DNA of 64,000 nt from Paragorgia papillata (taxonomy: Eukaryota; Cnidaria; Anthozoa; Scleralcyonacea; Coralliidae), in contig JAWNZC010000299.1 in assembly GCA_035771165.1 (NCBI GenBank), positions 332,001-396,000 of the forward strand, written 5' to 3'. Under the pieces are notes generated by a model. It saw only the letters and a program-made list of their open reading frames with translations, did no database searches and was not told where the DNA came from. This document shows positions 20,836-30,936 of this stretch, one piece after another; within the stretch, counting starts at the first letter, position 1; each line of letters opens with the position of its first letter. The translations under genes and the position numbers were made by a program.

Positions 20836-21282
20836 ATGTCTGACGGAACTGAGCCCGGAACGCCAAAGACAGAGACGGAGACACCGAATACAGAGTCGGA
20901 AACCCCTAAGATAATATCCATAACCAAGACGGAGAGAGTCAAAGACCCGAAACGGGTGGCCGCGGGTAAACGACTGGCCCAGATATCGAAGGAAGCCAAG
21001 GAGAGGAAAGCCAGGGAACGGCTGGCGGCCGAAACTGGATACGGTCTCCGACTCGGTGGAAACTGGTCGATCAATTATGGCTACCTAATTGGAACCGCTG
21101 GATTGGTTATCGGTGGGGCCTCGCTTTATTACAGTATATTGAAGGAGAAAAGAGAGGTTCAGAGGTTGGAAACCATTGAGGAGGAGAAGACAATGAGCGA
21201 ACGACAAAACGTCATCATCAAGCGTGAAACCCAAACCACTCGGGTGTCCATGGCTCCGGTTTTAGACAGTTTCGATGAATGA
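20836..21282 (+). CDS. Single-pass membrane protein with KRLAQISKEAKERK motif (module gene 4)
   Basis: 148 residues, intact. The N terminus is Thr/Glu/Pro-rich with imperfect repeats (TPKTETETPNTESETPK), then a basic segment AAGKRLAQISKEAKERKA, a membrane helix (YGYLIGTAGLVIGGASLYYSIL) and a charged C-terminal tail. Element B encodes a clear homologue (40,257-40,613), identical at AGKRLAQISKEAKERK. A motif conserved between otherwise diverged copies is probably a binding surface. Function unknown. CAATATATAG precedes the ATG. Confidence 0.75.
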   Translation: MSDGTEPGTPKTETETPNTESETPKIISITKTERVKDPKRVAAGKRLAQISKEAKERKARERLAAETGYGLRLGGNWSINYGYLIGTAGLVIGGASLYYSILKEKREVQRLETIEEEKTMSERQNVIIKRETQTTRVSMAPVLDSFDE

Positions 21283-21300
21283 AATATAGACTGTAGTATA

Positions 21301-21538
21301 ATGTCAACCATTGACCGAAAAGAACTGTTGAACGAGCTCTACGACGCTCTCCTGATCACAAGCGGGGCTGTGGGGGTCTCCATGGCTTCGAAGAAGATAC
21401 TGAGGGAACCTTTGGGTACTCCTGAGTCCGTGAAAGGTACTGTCAAGCTGGCTCTTGGCCGTTGGAGTTAGCACGGTTGGGATCAAGTGGGCCCAATCGA
21501 AGGGGTATTCACCAGTTGATCCGTTCGGGACCAAGTAG
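21301..21538 (+). pseudogene. Small hydrophobic protein of about 76 residues (module gene 5), frameshifted
   Basis: It starts MSTIDRKELLNELYDALLIT after GTAGTATA and has a hydrophobic, Gly/Ser/Ala-rich middle (SGAVGVSMASKKI). A one-base shift near 21,460 (GG in CTTGGCC) moves the rest (VGVSTVGIKWAQS) to another frame that ends at 21538. Element B retains the start (MTTIDRKEAMNEL) but stops at once. Too short and degraded to assign. Confidence 0.55.
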
Positions 21539-21599
21539 TCGCCCTGTGGGTTGGCCTGAACCAGAGGGCTAAGGAAAAGTCAGGACCAGGTAGTATTGA

Positions 21600-21758
21600 A
21601 TGGGTGACTGTGAAATTTGTGGAAAAAACTTCACCTCTAAGGGGAATCTCAACCAACACGTCAGACAGGTTCATAACAATGAGAAAAATTATACATGTGA
21701 GGACTGTGGGAAGGCGTTCTCGAGGGGGAACGATATGAGGAAACACCGCGGGAAGTAA
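21600..21758 (+). CDS. 52-residue C2H2 zinc-finger protein
   Basis: A small intact gene starting MGDCEICGKNF. Finger 1 is complete (C-x2-C-x12-H-x4-H, ending HVRQVH). Finger 2 (CEDCGKAFSRGNDMRKHRGK) has the two cysteines and first histidine, but the protein ends before a second. C2H2 fingers bind DNA or protein; small ones occur in many eukaryotic viruses. The ATG follows TAGTATTGA. The product may be a transcription regulator of the element, by inference only. Confidence 0.75.
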   Translation: MGDCEICGKNFTSKGNLNQHVRQVHNNEKNYTCEDCGKAFSRGNDMRKHRGK

Positions 21759-21803
21759 ATGGTGTTGTGGTAATAAGGTCTGTAACGACAACTGTCACAA
21801 CAG

Positions 21804-22216
21804 TTGAGATCAGGCCACCCCCCCCCCCCCCCAAATGTCCAGGGGGAAGAAGCTGTTGGGTATGTCCTAGACTCTAACAAAATTGGGTACATCAGGGAGA
21901 AGACGTTCAATGGGTTAGTAGGGTTGGGTGGTGGTCCCCTGAGGTATGACTTCGCGATACCCGCGGGTAGCGCGGACGATGATCGTTTCCTACTGATTGA
22001 GTATGACGGTGAACAACATTTCGGACCCACCCAATGGGGGATATTAGCGTGGAAGAGGCTAAGAGATGCTTCGAGAAACTACAAAGACATGACATAATAA
22101 AAAATGATTACGCCAGGTCACGCGGCTATCCCTTACTCAGGATTCCATTCTACAAGGGTTATAGTGTTTACCCCATAGTCAAGCGGTTCCTGAGGGATAA
22201 TGGATTGATTCACTAA
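21804..22216 (+). pseudogene. Vsr/PD-(D/E)XK-like nuclease, frameshifted
   Basis: The first frame holds LRYDFAIP and FLLIEYDGEQHFGP (acidic residues of a restriction-endonuclease-like core); the second, from about 22,040, has EAKRCFEKLQRHDIIKNDYA and YPLLRIPFYKGYSV. That order (D, E-x-D-G-x-Q-H, then Q-x-x-D-x-x-K and a final RI strand) is characteristic of Vsr-like and EDxHD nucleases found in phage and large DNA viruses. The frame changes at about 22,040, and a C15 run (about 21,818-21,832) interrupts the 5' end. It may have processed replication ends or branched DNA. Start uncertain. Confidence 0.65.
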
Positions 22217-22234
22217 ATATTTATTAGTTTATAA

Positions 22235-22666
22235 ATGGGCAGTCTAGTTATTGGTGGATTGTTCAACGCGGGTGCTGGATTTCTGTTTTCAAAGTTAAAT
22301 CACGGTGGATATGAAACTGAAATCAAAAGACATAACCACGCCCTTGAGCAGCTGGCCAAAGCGAAGGGAAAATGGTATGAAAACGAGGTAGCTATAAAGG
22401 ATAGGGTACAAAGACTGAGACAACAGCTGTCTGACGCCAACGCTGACATCAACACAATGAACCACGCTCTGGATCTGCTGAAATCAAGTCTAAGACAGGC
22501 TGAAACTAAGGTTTCCCAGCTGACATATGAAGGAAAATCTTTCAACAGAGAGCCTGAGTTGCCTGACTATTACAAACCATCGGGTGAGATGAAAGAGTAT
22601 GAAACACTATTTATTGGGTCTGTTGGCCTGGTTGGTGGATATCTGGTGTCCAAGCTGATTCTGTAG
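22235..22666 (+). CDS. Coiled-coil protein with N- and C-terminal hydrophobic segments
   Basis: 143 residues, intact. The N terminus MGSLVIGGLFNAGAGFLFSK could be myristoylated. A long heptad-rich region (about residues 35-95) follows, then a Pro/Tyr segment and a C-terminal membrane helix (LFIGSVGLVGGYLVSKLIL). TTTATAA precedes the ATG. Its tail resembles the SKYVL-type ends of module gene 1. Probably a membrane-bridging virion protein; no family recognised. Confidence 0.6.
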   Translation: MGSLVIGGLFNAGAGFLFSKLNHGGYETEIKRHNHALEQLAKAKGKWYENEVAIKDRVQRLRQQLSDANADINTMNHALDLLKSSLRQAETKVSQLTYEGKSFNREPELPDYYKPSGEMKEYETLFIGSVGLVGGYLVSKLIL

Positions 22667-22947
22667 GGCCTAGGGGATTTTGGTGACTTAGGTATAATGC
22701 ATGAGGCAATTTCATGAGTGACCATCCCCCCCGGGACACCCCCGGGAATTTGCTCGGTACACTGTTCCCAGGGGTCGGGAATTTGCTTGCCAAGCGGTGC
22801 ATGGGGGCCGGACATTGTACTAGGGCTCAAAGACCCCCGGGAATTTGACACTGATGAAATCCGCAAAGGACTGTGGGAGTGAATGGTTTTCTCGACTCCT
22901 CGTGTCGTTGCTCGTTTATATCATTTTGGAAGGAATTTGATTTGAAT

Positions 22948-25900
22948 ATGGATGAGTTCGAAGGGAAAGACAAACAATTCGTGAGTGAATGGCTGACATC
23001 GAAGAACCTTGGGAAGTTGGTGGATGTTTTTGAAGGTATTTGTATATGTACGTTCGATATATCAGTATGAAATCCCTCGTTAAATTCGTGAATAGATCCT
23101 CTCACGGTTTCGGTACTGGTAGCCTTTTAGATCTTTTGATATTTGCCTTGGATCGGAAAGCCATCGATAGCCTCGACATTTTAATAATAATGGTAAAACT
23201 ACCGAACTTGACAGTTTATATATCTTGAACCGTAGATATATTTAATATTTATAAAGCTTTAATAGGGTATATATTAATAAATACATTATGAGAAGAGGGG
23301 TTTAATAGAGGAACTATGGTATGCTTTGATCAAAAACTTAGTTTGTTTGTTAGTTTGTATTAATTCTACTGGATATTAAATATAGCTGGCTAGTAGGGGT
23401 CATCCAGTTAGTACCTGCACACAAAAAATAAATACATGTATTTTTTATCCCCTCTTCTCTTCGTATTCAAAAAACAATAGCCAGAAATGGATGGCCCCCC
23501 TATGTTGGTTATACTTTGCAAGAGCAAATTCTGAGTAAAATACTGTGCTTTTTGTATAGAGAATGAAATAGACGGGGATGCGTTTGTTCTCTTAACAAAA
23601 GAAGCAATTGAAGCCATGATACACAAGCAGGGTCTTCTGCTGAAATTCAAGCAAAAGTTTGGGGAATTAAAAGAAAAAGTTGAAATTATGTCAGTGATTC
23701 GAAAAAATGTCAGTGATTCGAGGAAAAGCTGCAGTACTTCTGAGGATGAGGTTGGCCAGTCCTCTTCCCCAATTTCTGTATCTGAGCGAATGAATAGGCA
23801 ACCAGCGATGAGCTTAGATGTAATTAAAGAGCAGTCCAAAATTTATGGACGATACAAAGTGGAACCCAAACTGACAAGCTGGCAAAAGGCAGTAAATGAC
23901 GCTGTATTTTTGATAGCATAGGAAACACCAGACAAATTGTACGACAGAGCACAGCTTAAGCTTAGTGCTGAGGAGAAGGCCCGCAAAAGCTATGTATTTA
24001 AAAGAAAGTCTGGATCAAGGTCTTCATTTGAAGAGAAAGAAGATATACCCAAAAGAGAAAAATTATCTTCCGCAAAACGAGAGAATGAGATCCTAACCTG
24101 TTCTTCTGAAATTAAGTCCATAACTGCGACGATTGCTCTACAACAAAGAGACATTAATAAAGCAAATATGACTAAGGACTTTGACTTATGTGCCAAGTTA
24201 CATAGCGAGCAACGCAAAATGATGAAAGACCTGCGAAGTTTAGAGAAGAAGCAAGCATCCCTGCAAAAAAAGCAAGCAAAGCATGAAAGATATCTGGAGA
24301 GAAAAGGTGAAGGTAAAAGTAAAGTGTCTCCAAGTGAATCTGAAGATGTATTCCAAAAAGATATCAGGTCTTTTATGAAAAGAAAGGATCAATCAAACGA
24401 CAACAGCCTGTCATCAGAAGACAAGAATAATCCACAAAGCGACGATACCCTGATATTAAGTAGCGATGAAGAGAAAGCTCAGAGCGTAGATAAAGAAGAG
24501 TGGAGGGATATAGATGAGCAGCTCCACATTGCAGAAAGGAAAAGAAAGATGGAAGAAAGCAGTGAGCAAAGTACAAAGGTGCTAGATGATACAGAAAGCA
24601 AATGTGGTGAGATAAAAGAAGCATCTTTTGAAGAAAGAAAGAGATTAAAGCTTGGTTTACAGCAGCAAGAAAGCGATTCAGAAAGTTCTGAGCATGGTGA
24701 CATACAGTTACAACCACAAAGTATTAGTTCTAACGAATCAGATGGGAAACACGAAGCTGAAAAAGAAGCAAAGTTGGATACAGCAAAAGAAGTAGGAGGC
24801 ATTGTTGAACCCCTACATCTACAGCCAGTGGATGTTGAATCCAGGGAACCAGAGAAAAGAAATTATGTCAGCAGAGGATCTAAGGAAGAAGGAAATGTGC
24901 AAAATAACAGTCCTTTTTTATGACTTCAGAACCCCAGACAGATGATTTGGGGGCTTTTACAGCCAAAACTGCTGAATTAGTTGATATTCTTGGCCAACAA
25001 GAGGCTAGACATCTTACACATATTAAGTCCCAGACAATTTCAGAGTTTGTTAAAGTTAGTTTATTTGAGGGACTAAGCTTATCCGAATATGTTTTGGCTA
25101 AGAATGTGAGGTGTGAACAGATACACAATTGTCATAACACATGCATGAAATGTTCTTCTTTGATCAATGCTGCAAAATTAGTTCTCGAAAAAAACGTGGT
25201 ACCATTACCATACCTCTGGAATAAATGTTGTCCTAACATGACTTACAATAGTGGAAAAGCTCAACGAAAGTTTCTTCAAATGCCAGTATCTGCGGTGACT
25301 GTAAATGGAGCAGTTTATATCACTAAAAAAAAAGAAACACACATGGACTATGCATCACTGAGAAACAACATCCACTCGAATCTAATTAAAAGCGGAAAGT
25401 CATATGTCCAAACGGAGGAATACAAAGTCTTACTTTCTGCTGCACAAGGAGAAGCCGAAAAGAAGCTATTGAAACATACATTGTGTAGCACCCAAAATCT
25501 GTCCAGAAGGCAAGCTGGTAAAATGTATGGAATAACTAAAATGCAAGAGAGAGCTGTTGAAATTAACAAGGCTGCAGTCAGTATGAAGGAAATAAACGAC
25601 AGACACCTTGCATTGGCTAAATTTGAGCAAAAACAATTATTGCTCTCTTGTGGGGCAAACATTGATGAATACTTAACAAGCAGTTCAGAATCATTTGATG
25701 AAACAGATTCGGAAGCAAGTGACAGTAATGACAGTTCCTGTACCTTGGGAGAAAATAGTTTTAATGAAACCTTGGACAAACATCTTGTCTCGGACTCTAA
25801 TTCCAAGGATACAAACATAGTGGATAGGTTTAAAACCGGCAATAACATCGAAAATAAAATAGCGGCGAGGTTACTAAGGGAGGTGTCCTTGAACTGGTTT

Positions 25901-26984
25901 GCCTTTGTGATCCTACTTCAATCCAAGTTTGCTTGTGACGACCAGTCTTCCGCAGTAGATACATTAATGATTGAATTTGTTTCACAACTGCCAAAGCTTG
26001 GATTCAGTGAAGAAGAAGTTATGCTGATTGAACAATCACGACTTGCTTATCTTGAAACAATTCAACAGAGTGAAAGAACTGTAGAAGCTATCTCACTCTC
26101 TTCAACCGATTCAAGCTCAGATGAAACAGAAGACGAGAGGCAGGTACTTCTTGAAGATAAGGCAAGAATAAAGACCAAACTTCGACGAATAAAAGACAAG
26201 GCCAGAAAAAGAGCGTTGAGGGAAACTGAGCAAAGAAGGTTTCTCCGCAAGAAAATCTCTAAATCCACAAAAACCATTGTGGATAAGTATAGTGACATTG
26301 GTGATGTCATTGAGAAAATTGTCCAAGAAAGTGATGTAGGAGCCGATCGTTGGCGTAGAACAGGAGTGTACACCTTTTCCGGCGACATCAAGTCAGCAAA
26401 GCGAATGACCTTTGGCAAGATTCAACAAAAACTCAAAGAGCATTATGGAAGGCATTTTAGCTATGGAACGGTTGTTCAATTATGTGTTCCTAGACACAAA
26501 CGTCATCGCTCATCCAAGCGTTACAGAGGAATTGCCAATGTCAAATACACGAGGGCAAGGAAAGGTTTTTCCTTAAAATTTAACCCTGATTACAAATGGA
26601 GCCGTTCAATGTACAAATCCCTGAATCAACTGCAGATAGATGGGAATCACATTTTGCTTATTAATAGAGATGACCAAGCTGATTTCCGGCTGGACTCTAC
26701 ATTTACTCACAAAAACTTTCCTGCATTATCGGTAAAACCAACTGTAACTACTCGGACTGACTTTCTTAATAAGTATCCAGCACAGTTGCAAGTTACAAGT
26801 CACAATTTCTCGAAGACAACTACAACAGACGAACAGTGCGCTGGAGTGGTAAAAGCATCTGGATTACATGAAAAATCTCCTGCCCAACATGGTGCAGATC
26901 TGTCGTTTCTTGAAGGGAAGGATGTAATACAGTCAGCATTTTTTAATGGTAATGCAGAAGCCAAAGATATTGAATGTATTAGAG
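22948..26984 (+). pseudogene. Transposase N-terminal exons: SAM domain, charged region, core start
   Basis: Exon 1 (22948-23035, donor GGTATT) and exon 2 (from 23560 after TTGTATAG) join in frame to form a SAM domain (WLTSKNLGKLVDVF, then NEIDGDAFVLLTKEAIEAMI). Exon 2 continues through a long Lys/Glu/Ser coiled region into a Cys/His cluster (CEQIHNCHNTCMKCSSL) and a conserved core (VGADRWRRTGVYTFSGDIKS, KRMTFGKIQQKLKEHYGRHF), ending DIECIR at 26984. A TAG is in frame at 23919-23921 and a one-base shift lies in the T6 run near 24,915, so the copy is inactive. After 26984 the normal continuation is missing; it is found inverted at 27,779-27,216. Confidence 0.8.
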
Positions 26985-27215
26985 GGTCCATGCTCTATTT
27001 CTCTATTTTAAGCCAAATTAAACTGACCTTCTATTCTCCTCAGGGGCACCACAGGTACAGTAGCTTGCAACAAATGGTTGAATATTATCTTCTTCAGCGT
27101 TTGGCTGTTGGGATTCTAATAAAATAATGTTTGGATTGTAAGATTACAATGATTCACCTATAGTATACTGTAGTTAACTTGAAATTCACACCACCAATTG
27201 CCCAGCATATCATAC

Positions 27216-27779
27216 CTTGTTGACACAGTGGATGTGGGCATCCTGTTCTACCACAGCACCTCAGCAGAAACACATATTTGTCAGGAAGGCTATGGTCAAT
27301 GTGATTATTGCGAATCTCCCAAATTTCAGAAAAATAAGAAAACAAAGTAGGTTTTTTTTCTTTCTTTAGTCTTTCTTTCTCTTCTTTCTTCCCTTTTAGA
27401 AATGTTAGTAATTGACTTCTTCGTGATAAGAAAACATGATTTTCTGCACCTCTTGCCAAGTGAATGACAGTCTTCATGCAAGGTGTGCCATCAACTCGAT
27501 TTATATATTGATCCAATGCGGCAGACATGTTCTCTTTGTATTTTTCATTGTCAAATTCACCATCTTTGGAATATGGCGGACCATGTAGGGTGGAGGGAAT
27601 AAATGTGTTGGAGTGTCCACGGCTTAAACATCCATTTTGCAATTCCACACGGTTTAAGTAACTGTCGCCACTACACCTAGTTGTGACAAGTGTGACTTTT
27701 GTTTTTTTAATGACATGCCGCTCACACCACATAAACTGAACTTCGGCATGGGAATGGCCCTCATCTGTTGCACCGTCCA
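27216..27779 (-). pseudogene. Inverted catalytic exon of the SAM/PHD transposase
   Basis: On the minus strand this exon, bounded by a 3' splice site (CATCACAG) and a donor (GTATGA), encodes the segment that should follow exon 2: DGATDEGHSHAEVQF, VTLVTTRCSGDSYLNRVELQ, NTFIPSTLHG and, at its end, RCCGRTGCPHPLCQQ. Related transposases have this block directly after ECIRV. Exons before and after it are on the plus strand, so the exon with parts of both flanking introns has been inverted between about 26,985 and 27,880. No insertion explains it. Confidence 0.82.
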
Positions 27780-27881
27780 CTGTGATGTTTGTCTATGCAT
27801 ATTGAAGCAAATACTGCAATTTTATGACTTTTTCAGCAACATTGTTGACTTGTCATGTTTTTTATTTATTTTGATTTGTAG

Positions 27882-28629
27882 ATTTATAATTTGCTGTGAT
27901 CAGTGCGGACAGTGGTACCATGGAAACTGTGTCAATGTAACAGAAGTTGAAGCGCAAGTTATTGAGACTTTTGTTTGCATTGCATGCAAAGAACAGGGTA
28001 TGCAATATTTTGCATTGTTTAATGTTTTAATTTTACAAATCTTGTCTACTTTTATTTAACCCATTCCTACCTAGATAACCTTAGTCTTGCCATCATCAGA
28101 TGATTTTGCTTGTCAAGCAGAATGCTCTATAGGCAGGTTTGGGTTATTAAATTTTTAGTTCACATGAGATTGTTAACTTTAAAGTTAATTTAATTTCATT
28201 TTGTTTCATTTTTCAGGTATAAGAAATCTTCCAATTCCTGCTTGCTGGTATCCAGGGGGACCATCATGCAGTCTTTTCCCTTACCCAGTGGCGGACATTA
28301 CCAGACCTTGGGGAGGGCTGACCTGCAAGAATTGTGAAGGAACTTGCTATGGTCATTATGTCACAGATTTGGCTCAGTTGTTAAAGTTACATGCTCTTGG
28401 CAAGGCAATAAGATGTTGCCCACCAAGTGAAATATTGTCGGAGTTTCACAGAACATTAAATGGGAGATGTGTGGAGGAAACAGAAGTTGATACCCTTGCA
28501 AAGAAATGTTTGCTTTCACCAGAAGATGTTCAGCTTTGGCTTAAACACCTAGAGCAGGTTTCTATCAACAGAAAGAGGGGAGCGCAGAAAGCAAGTATAA
28601 CAAAAAAGCACAAAAAAAGAATAAAGTAA
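27882..28629 (+). pseudogene. Transposase C-terminal exons: PHD finger and terminal domain
   Basis: Exon 27882-27997 (after TTGATTTGTAG, before GGTATGC) encodes the second half of a PHD finger (CCDQCGQWYHGNCVNVTE, FVCIACK). It joins in frame to 28217-28629, which reads IPACWYPGGPSCSLFPYPV, RPWGGLTCKNCEGTCYGHYV and a basic tail. Typical members of this transposase family end with this WYPGGP block. PHD fingers read histone tails and may steer integration. These exons are open but belong to a gene with a stop, a shift and an inverted exon upstream. Confidence 0.75.
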
Positions 28630-28777
28630 TAAAAAACAAATTAGGATTTGCACATTATGTGCACATTATTTGCACATTTCACCCTTAGAAGCAACAGACA
28701 GTAGATGCCTCATACATAAATGTGATATATATTAGTCAGTCTGTGTTCCTTCTGAAATACTAATTATTCAAACAGGA

Positions 28778-29147
28778 AGCAATAAGTTGTGGAAACAACA
28801 CATTTATTATTTTAAAACTGCCGAGCTTTCCATCTGTTGACTCAGGTCTTCAAAAGAGCAAATGGTTCACATCATATACTCCAACACAATTTAAAAACCA
28901 AAATCACACAAGATCAAAATAACATTTTTATTCTAATTAATAAAATTACAAAGATACCAAGACTCTCGACCGAAAAGAGCAGACCATGTACTGTTCAGCG
29001 GTTGGCATAATTCAGTTCTGTTCATGATGCGAGCCAACAAGATGTTGGCATTTGCTCTGATAAAGGCCTGAGACTATAAATCACCAGATTGAAAGCTCAG
29101 TAATATAAAATTATATATGTGGACCGGTGTTTCCACAAGTTATTGCT
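28778..29147. repeat. Foldback/MITE-like repeat, about 370 bp
   Basis: AGCAATAAGTTGTGGAAACA at 28778 pairs with 29128-29147 (19 of 20). Further in, GAGCTTTCCATCTG (about 28,830) and CAGATTGAAAGCTC (about 29,095) also pair. An inverted-repeat element nested inside the right part of the SAM/PHD transposon, with no coding capacity. Confidence 0.7.
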
Positions 29148-29465
29148 TATAACTGTTAAAGTAAATACAGTTAATTGTTTTGATGGCTCCAACAGCCATT
29201 TCATTTATATTCTGTTGCTTGATGTTGGAATAAAAAATAGAAATTCTTTATGACAATCATTGTCTGCCTAGTTTATTGTACCTTCAGCTGTTTTGTGTTC
29301 CCGGGGGTGGGGAATTCACCACCTACCTACCGCCCGGGGGTAGGACATTTACCCACTAGTCATTGCCCCGCGGCCGGGAATTCGCACTATCTTAACAAAA
29401 AAATGCAAATGCCCGGGGGTATTCCCAGGTGGGGGATGGTCACTCATGGAATTGACTCATGCATA

Positions 29466-30136
29466 ATGTCTACGACTAACACTATTTCCTGGTCGAACCT
29501 ACCAAAAGGGCTGGAGGGCCTACCGGAGTCAATCGTAAAATGGGTTTGTAAACAAATGGGACTTAAGTTAGTAGGTGACAACAATGATCACGTGTTTGGT
29601 GATCACCCACCCAAACATAGCGCGAGGCTGTGGTGTGAAAACTGCTCCAGATTCCGTGTTGAGGTAAAGACTGGGGTGTTCTCCTGTCCAGGGTGTTCTC
29701 CTGTCCAGGGTGGTGAGACGGAGTATGGGTATGTAGTTGGGGGGTACCTGGCGACTGTTGTCCCCAAACAGAGTGAGCACTCGATAAATTGCTGGATGAG
29801 GAAGAGACGTATTGGAGTCGTTGGGGACAGGTTTGTTGGTATAATTCTGGACGACTTCTCCAGGGTTCTCCACGTGATGGCGAGTAAGGGTCTGATAAAA
29901 GGCCGAAACCTCTCCGGATATGACTATTACATCATCAGATTATGTTCGAGAGACGTCGGATTGAGTTATTGAGTAATCTGAAGGATCTTAAAAAGGGAAA
30001 GACGAAGGACACATTTGATAACAGTCTCTTCGGAATTGTGTACAAGGAGCTTGGTTGGGGCTGTATCTCTGATAACTTTTACAGTGAGTGGTCATCGAGG
30101 CCCCGGTGGGCCTTCTCACGGGGCGGGGACGCCTAA
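29466..30136 (+). pseudogene. Element A gene with zinc-ribbon-like motif, unknown
   Basis: It starts MSTTNTISWSNLPKGLEGLP at the right edge of the nested transposon. A Cys-pair region (CENCSRF, then CPGC) could bind zinc; a 17-bp tandem duplication (GTGTTCTCCTGTCCAGG, about 29,677-29,710) lies within it. The frame ends at 29972 and a second frame (29942-30136, RRIELLSNLKDLKKGKTKD) appears to continue the same protein after a shift. I do not recognise the family. Before the transposon arrived, the ATG lay about 27 bp after the stop of the coiled-coil gene. Confidence 0.5.
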
Positions 30137-30164
30137 CAAAATATGACTACCCTTTGTTATAGCG

Positions 30165-30356
30165 ATGAGCTCTGGCCTGATCTACCAGGACAACGACTTG
30201 GACCCTGACATGTTTGGTTATTCCGATGATGGTGTAGATCCCCGTCTCTACGAGAGGTTGTTTGGTTACGACATAAACCAACTAGACAGAGCCCTGAGGG
30301 GTAAAACCAAGTCGTTCAGTCTGCTGTTGTGTCCCAAGACCCATTGGAACAGGTGA
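30165..30356 (+). CDS. 63-residue acidic protein, unknown
   Basis: It starts MSSGLIYQDNDLDPDMFGYS after GTTATAGCG and is rich in Asp and Tyr. It ends 10 bp before the right terminal repeat, so the gene may be truncated or simply the last gene of the element. No family recognised. Confidence 0.4.
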   Translation: MSSGLIYQDNDLDPDMFGYSDDGVDPRLYERLFGYDINQLDRALRGKTKSFSLLLCPKTHWNR

Positions 30357-30366
30357 ACGCCCTCGG

Positions 30367-30936
30367 GGATTACGCGTAATCCGCTGGGAAAACTTCTTAC
30401 ATTAAATATTCATTGTGTAATAATACTAACCACGGCTTCACACGGTTAATAATTAATTAGTGGGGTGATTTACATACGGTTGGGGCAGGTCACCTGCTCT
30501 CGAAAAGTAGTGGAGGAAAAACCAGAAACTAACTAAACTCCATGGTCCTCCTTTCTGTATTGTAGTAGTATAGGAAAGGGGGGTGCCGGGCGAGTGCGCC
30601 AAAATCCGAAAAATTTATTTCTTAACAAAACAACCTCCAAATAGTCACATTACTCAGGAAGCCGCGTCCCATGGCCGTCCTATAGGACAAACTACCCCTC
30701 AACCTCCCCAGCGGTTGATCGCCCTGGCATGTTTAAACAAAATTTAAAAAATAGAGGGAAAAAATAAAAGGGCGTCAAGCGCCTAGAAATGGCGAAAACG
30801 GTCGTTTTTTCAATTGATTCAAAGAGGCAGTATGTCGCGGCTTACTGAGTAATGTGACCATTTGGAGGTTGTTTTGTTAAGAAATACATTTTTCGAATTT
30901 TGGCGGGTGCGCCGGCACCCCCATTTCCTATACTAC
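30367..30936 (-). repeat. Right inverted terminal repeat of element A
   Basis: It begins with one palindrome GGATTACGCGTAATCC at the inner edge and ends CCTATACTAC at the outer edge. The outer 372 bp (30565-30936) is itself an inverted repeat with arms of about 100 bp starting GTAGTATAGGAAA. It is about 30 bp longer than the left copy because the inner end of this foldback unit is complete here. Confidence 0.9.

Larger units (their letters stand above)
22699..29462 (+). mobile_element. Nested DDE transposon with SAM and PHD domains, 6.76 kb
   Basis: Inverted ends of about 55 bp: the left starts GCATGAGGCAATTTCATGAG and has GACCATCCCCC and ACCCCCGGGAATTTGC; the right is the complement of GCATGAGTCAATTCCATGAG with the same inner blocks. 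The flanks carry a perfect 5-bp direct repeat ATAAT (22694-22698 and 29463-29467). The insertion sits directly before the start codon of the next element A gene. It carries one large split transposase gene, part of it inverted, plus foldback DNA near the right end. Family name not certain. Confidence 0.85.
11585..30936. mobile_element. Element A: Polinton/Maverick-type endogenous virus, 19.35 kb
   Basis: Bounded by inverted repeats that begin GTAGTATAGGAAATGGGGG and match for about 540-570 bp (11585-12121 and 30367-30936). Inside are an A32-type packaging ATPase, a double-jelly-roll-like capsid gene, a penton-like gene, an integrase/chromodomain stump, a deoxynucleoside kinase, a Vsr/PD-(D/E)XK-like nuclease, a zinc finger and several membrane proteins. 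Base composition is visibly GC-richer than its surroundings. There is no protein-primed DNA polymerase B and no recognisable Ulp1-like protease, and most genes have shifts or stops, so the copy is degraded. A 6.76-kb transposon is nested at 22.70-29.46 kb. No clear target-site duplication was found. Confidence 0.85.

Noticed and set aside
20836..21282. Antisense 90-codon frame opposite module gene 4
   Set aside because: The plus-strand frame is conserved in element B at the protein level; the antisense frame is not.
22699..22753. GC-rich palindromic block as a regulatory CpG island
   Set aside because: It matches the inverted complement at 29405-29462 and is the end of the nested transposon.
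24373..24802. Cys/Ser-rich minus-strand frames within the SAM/PHD transposon
   Set aside because: Shadow frames of the Lys/Glu/Ser-rich coiled region of the transposase.
28081..28110. Hammerhead core (CATCATCAGATGA)
   Set aside because: No GAAA core or complementary stem I arms at the required spacing.
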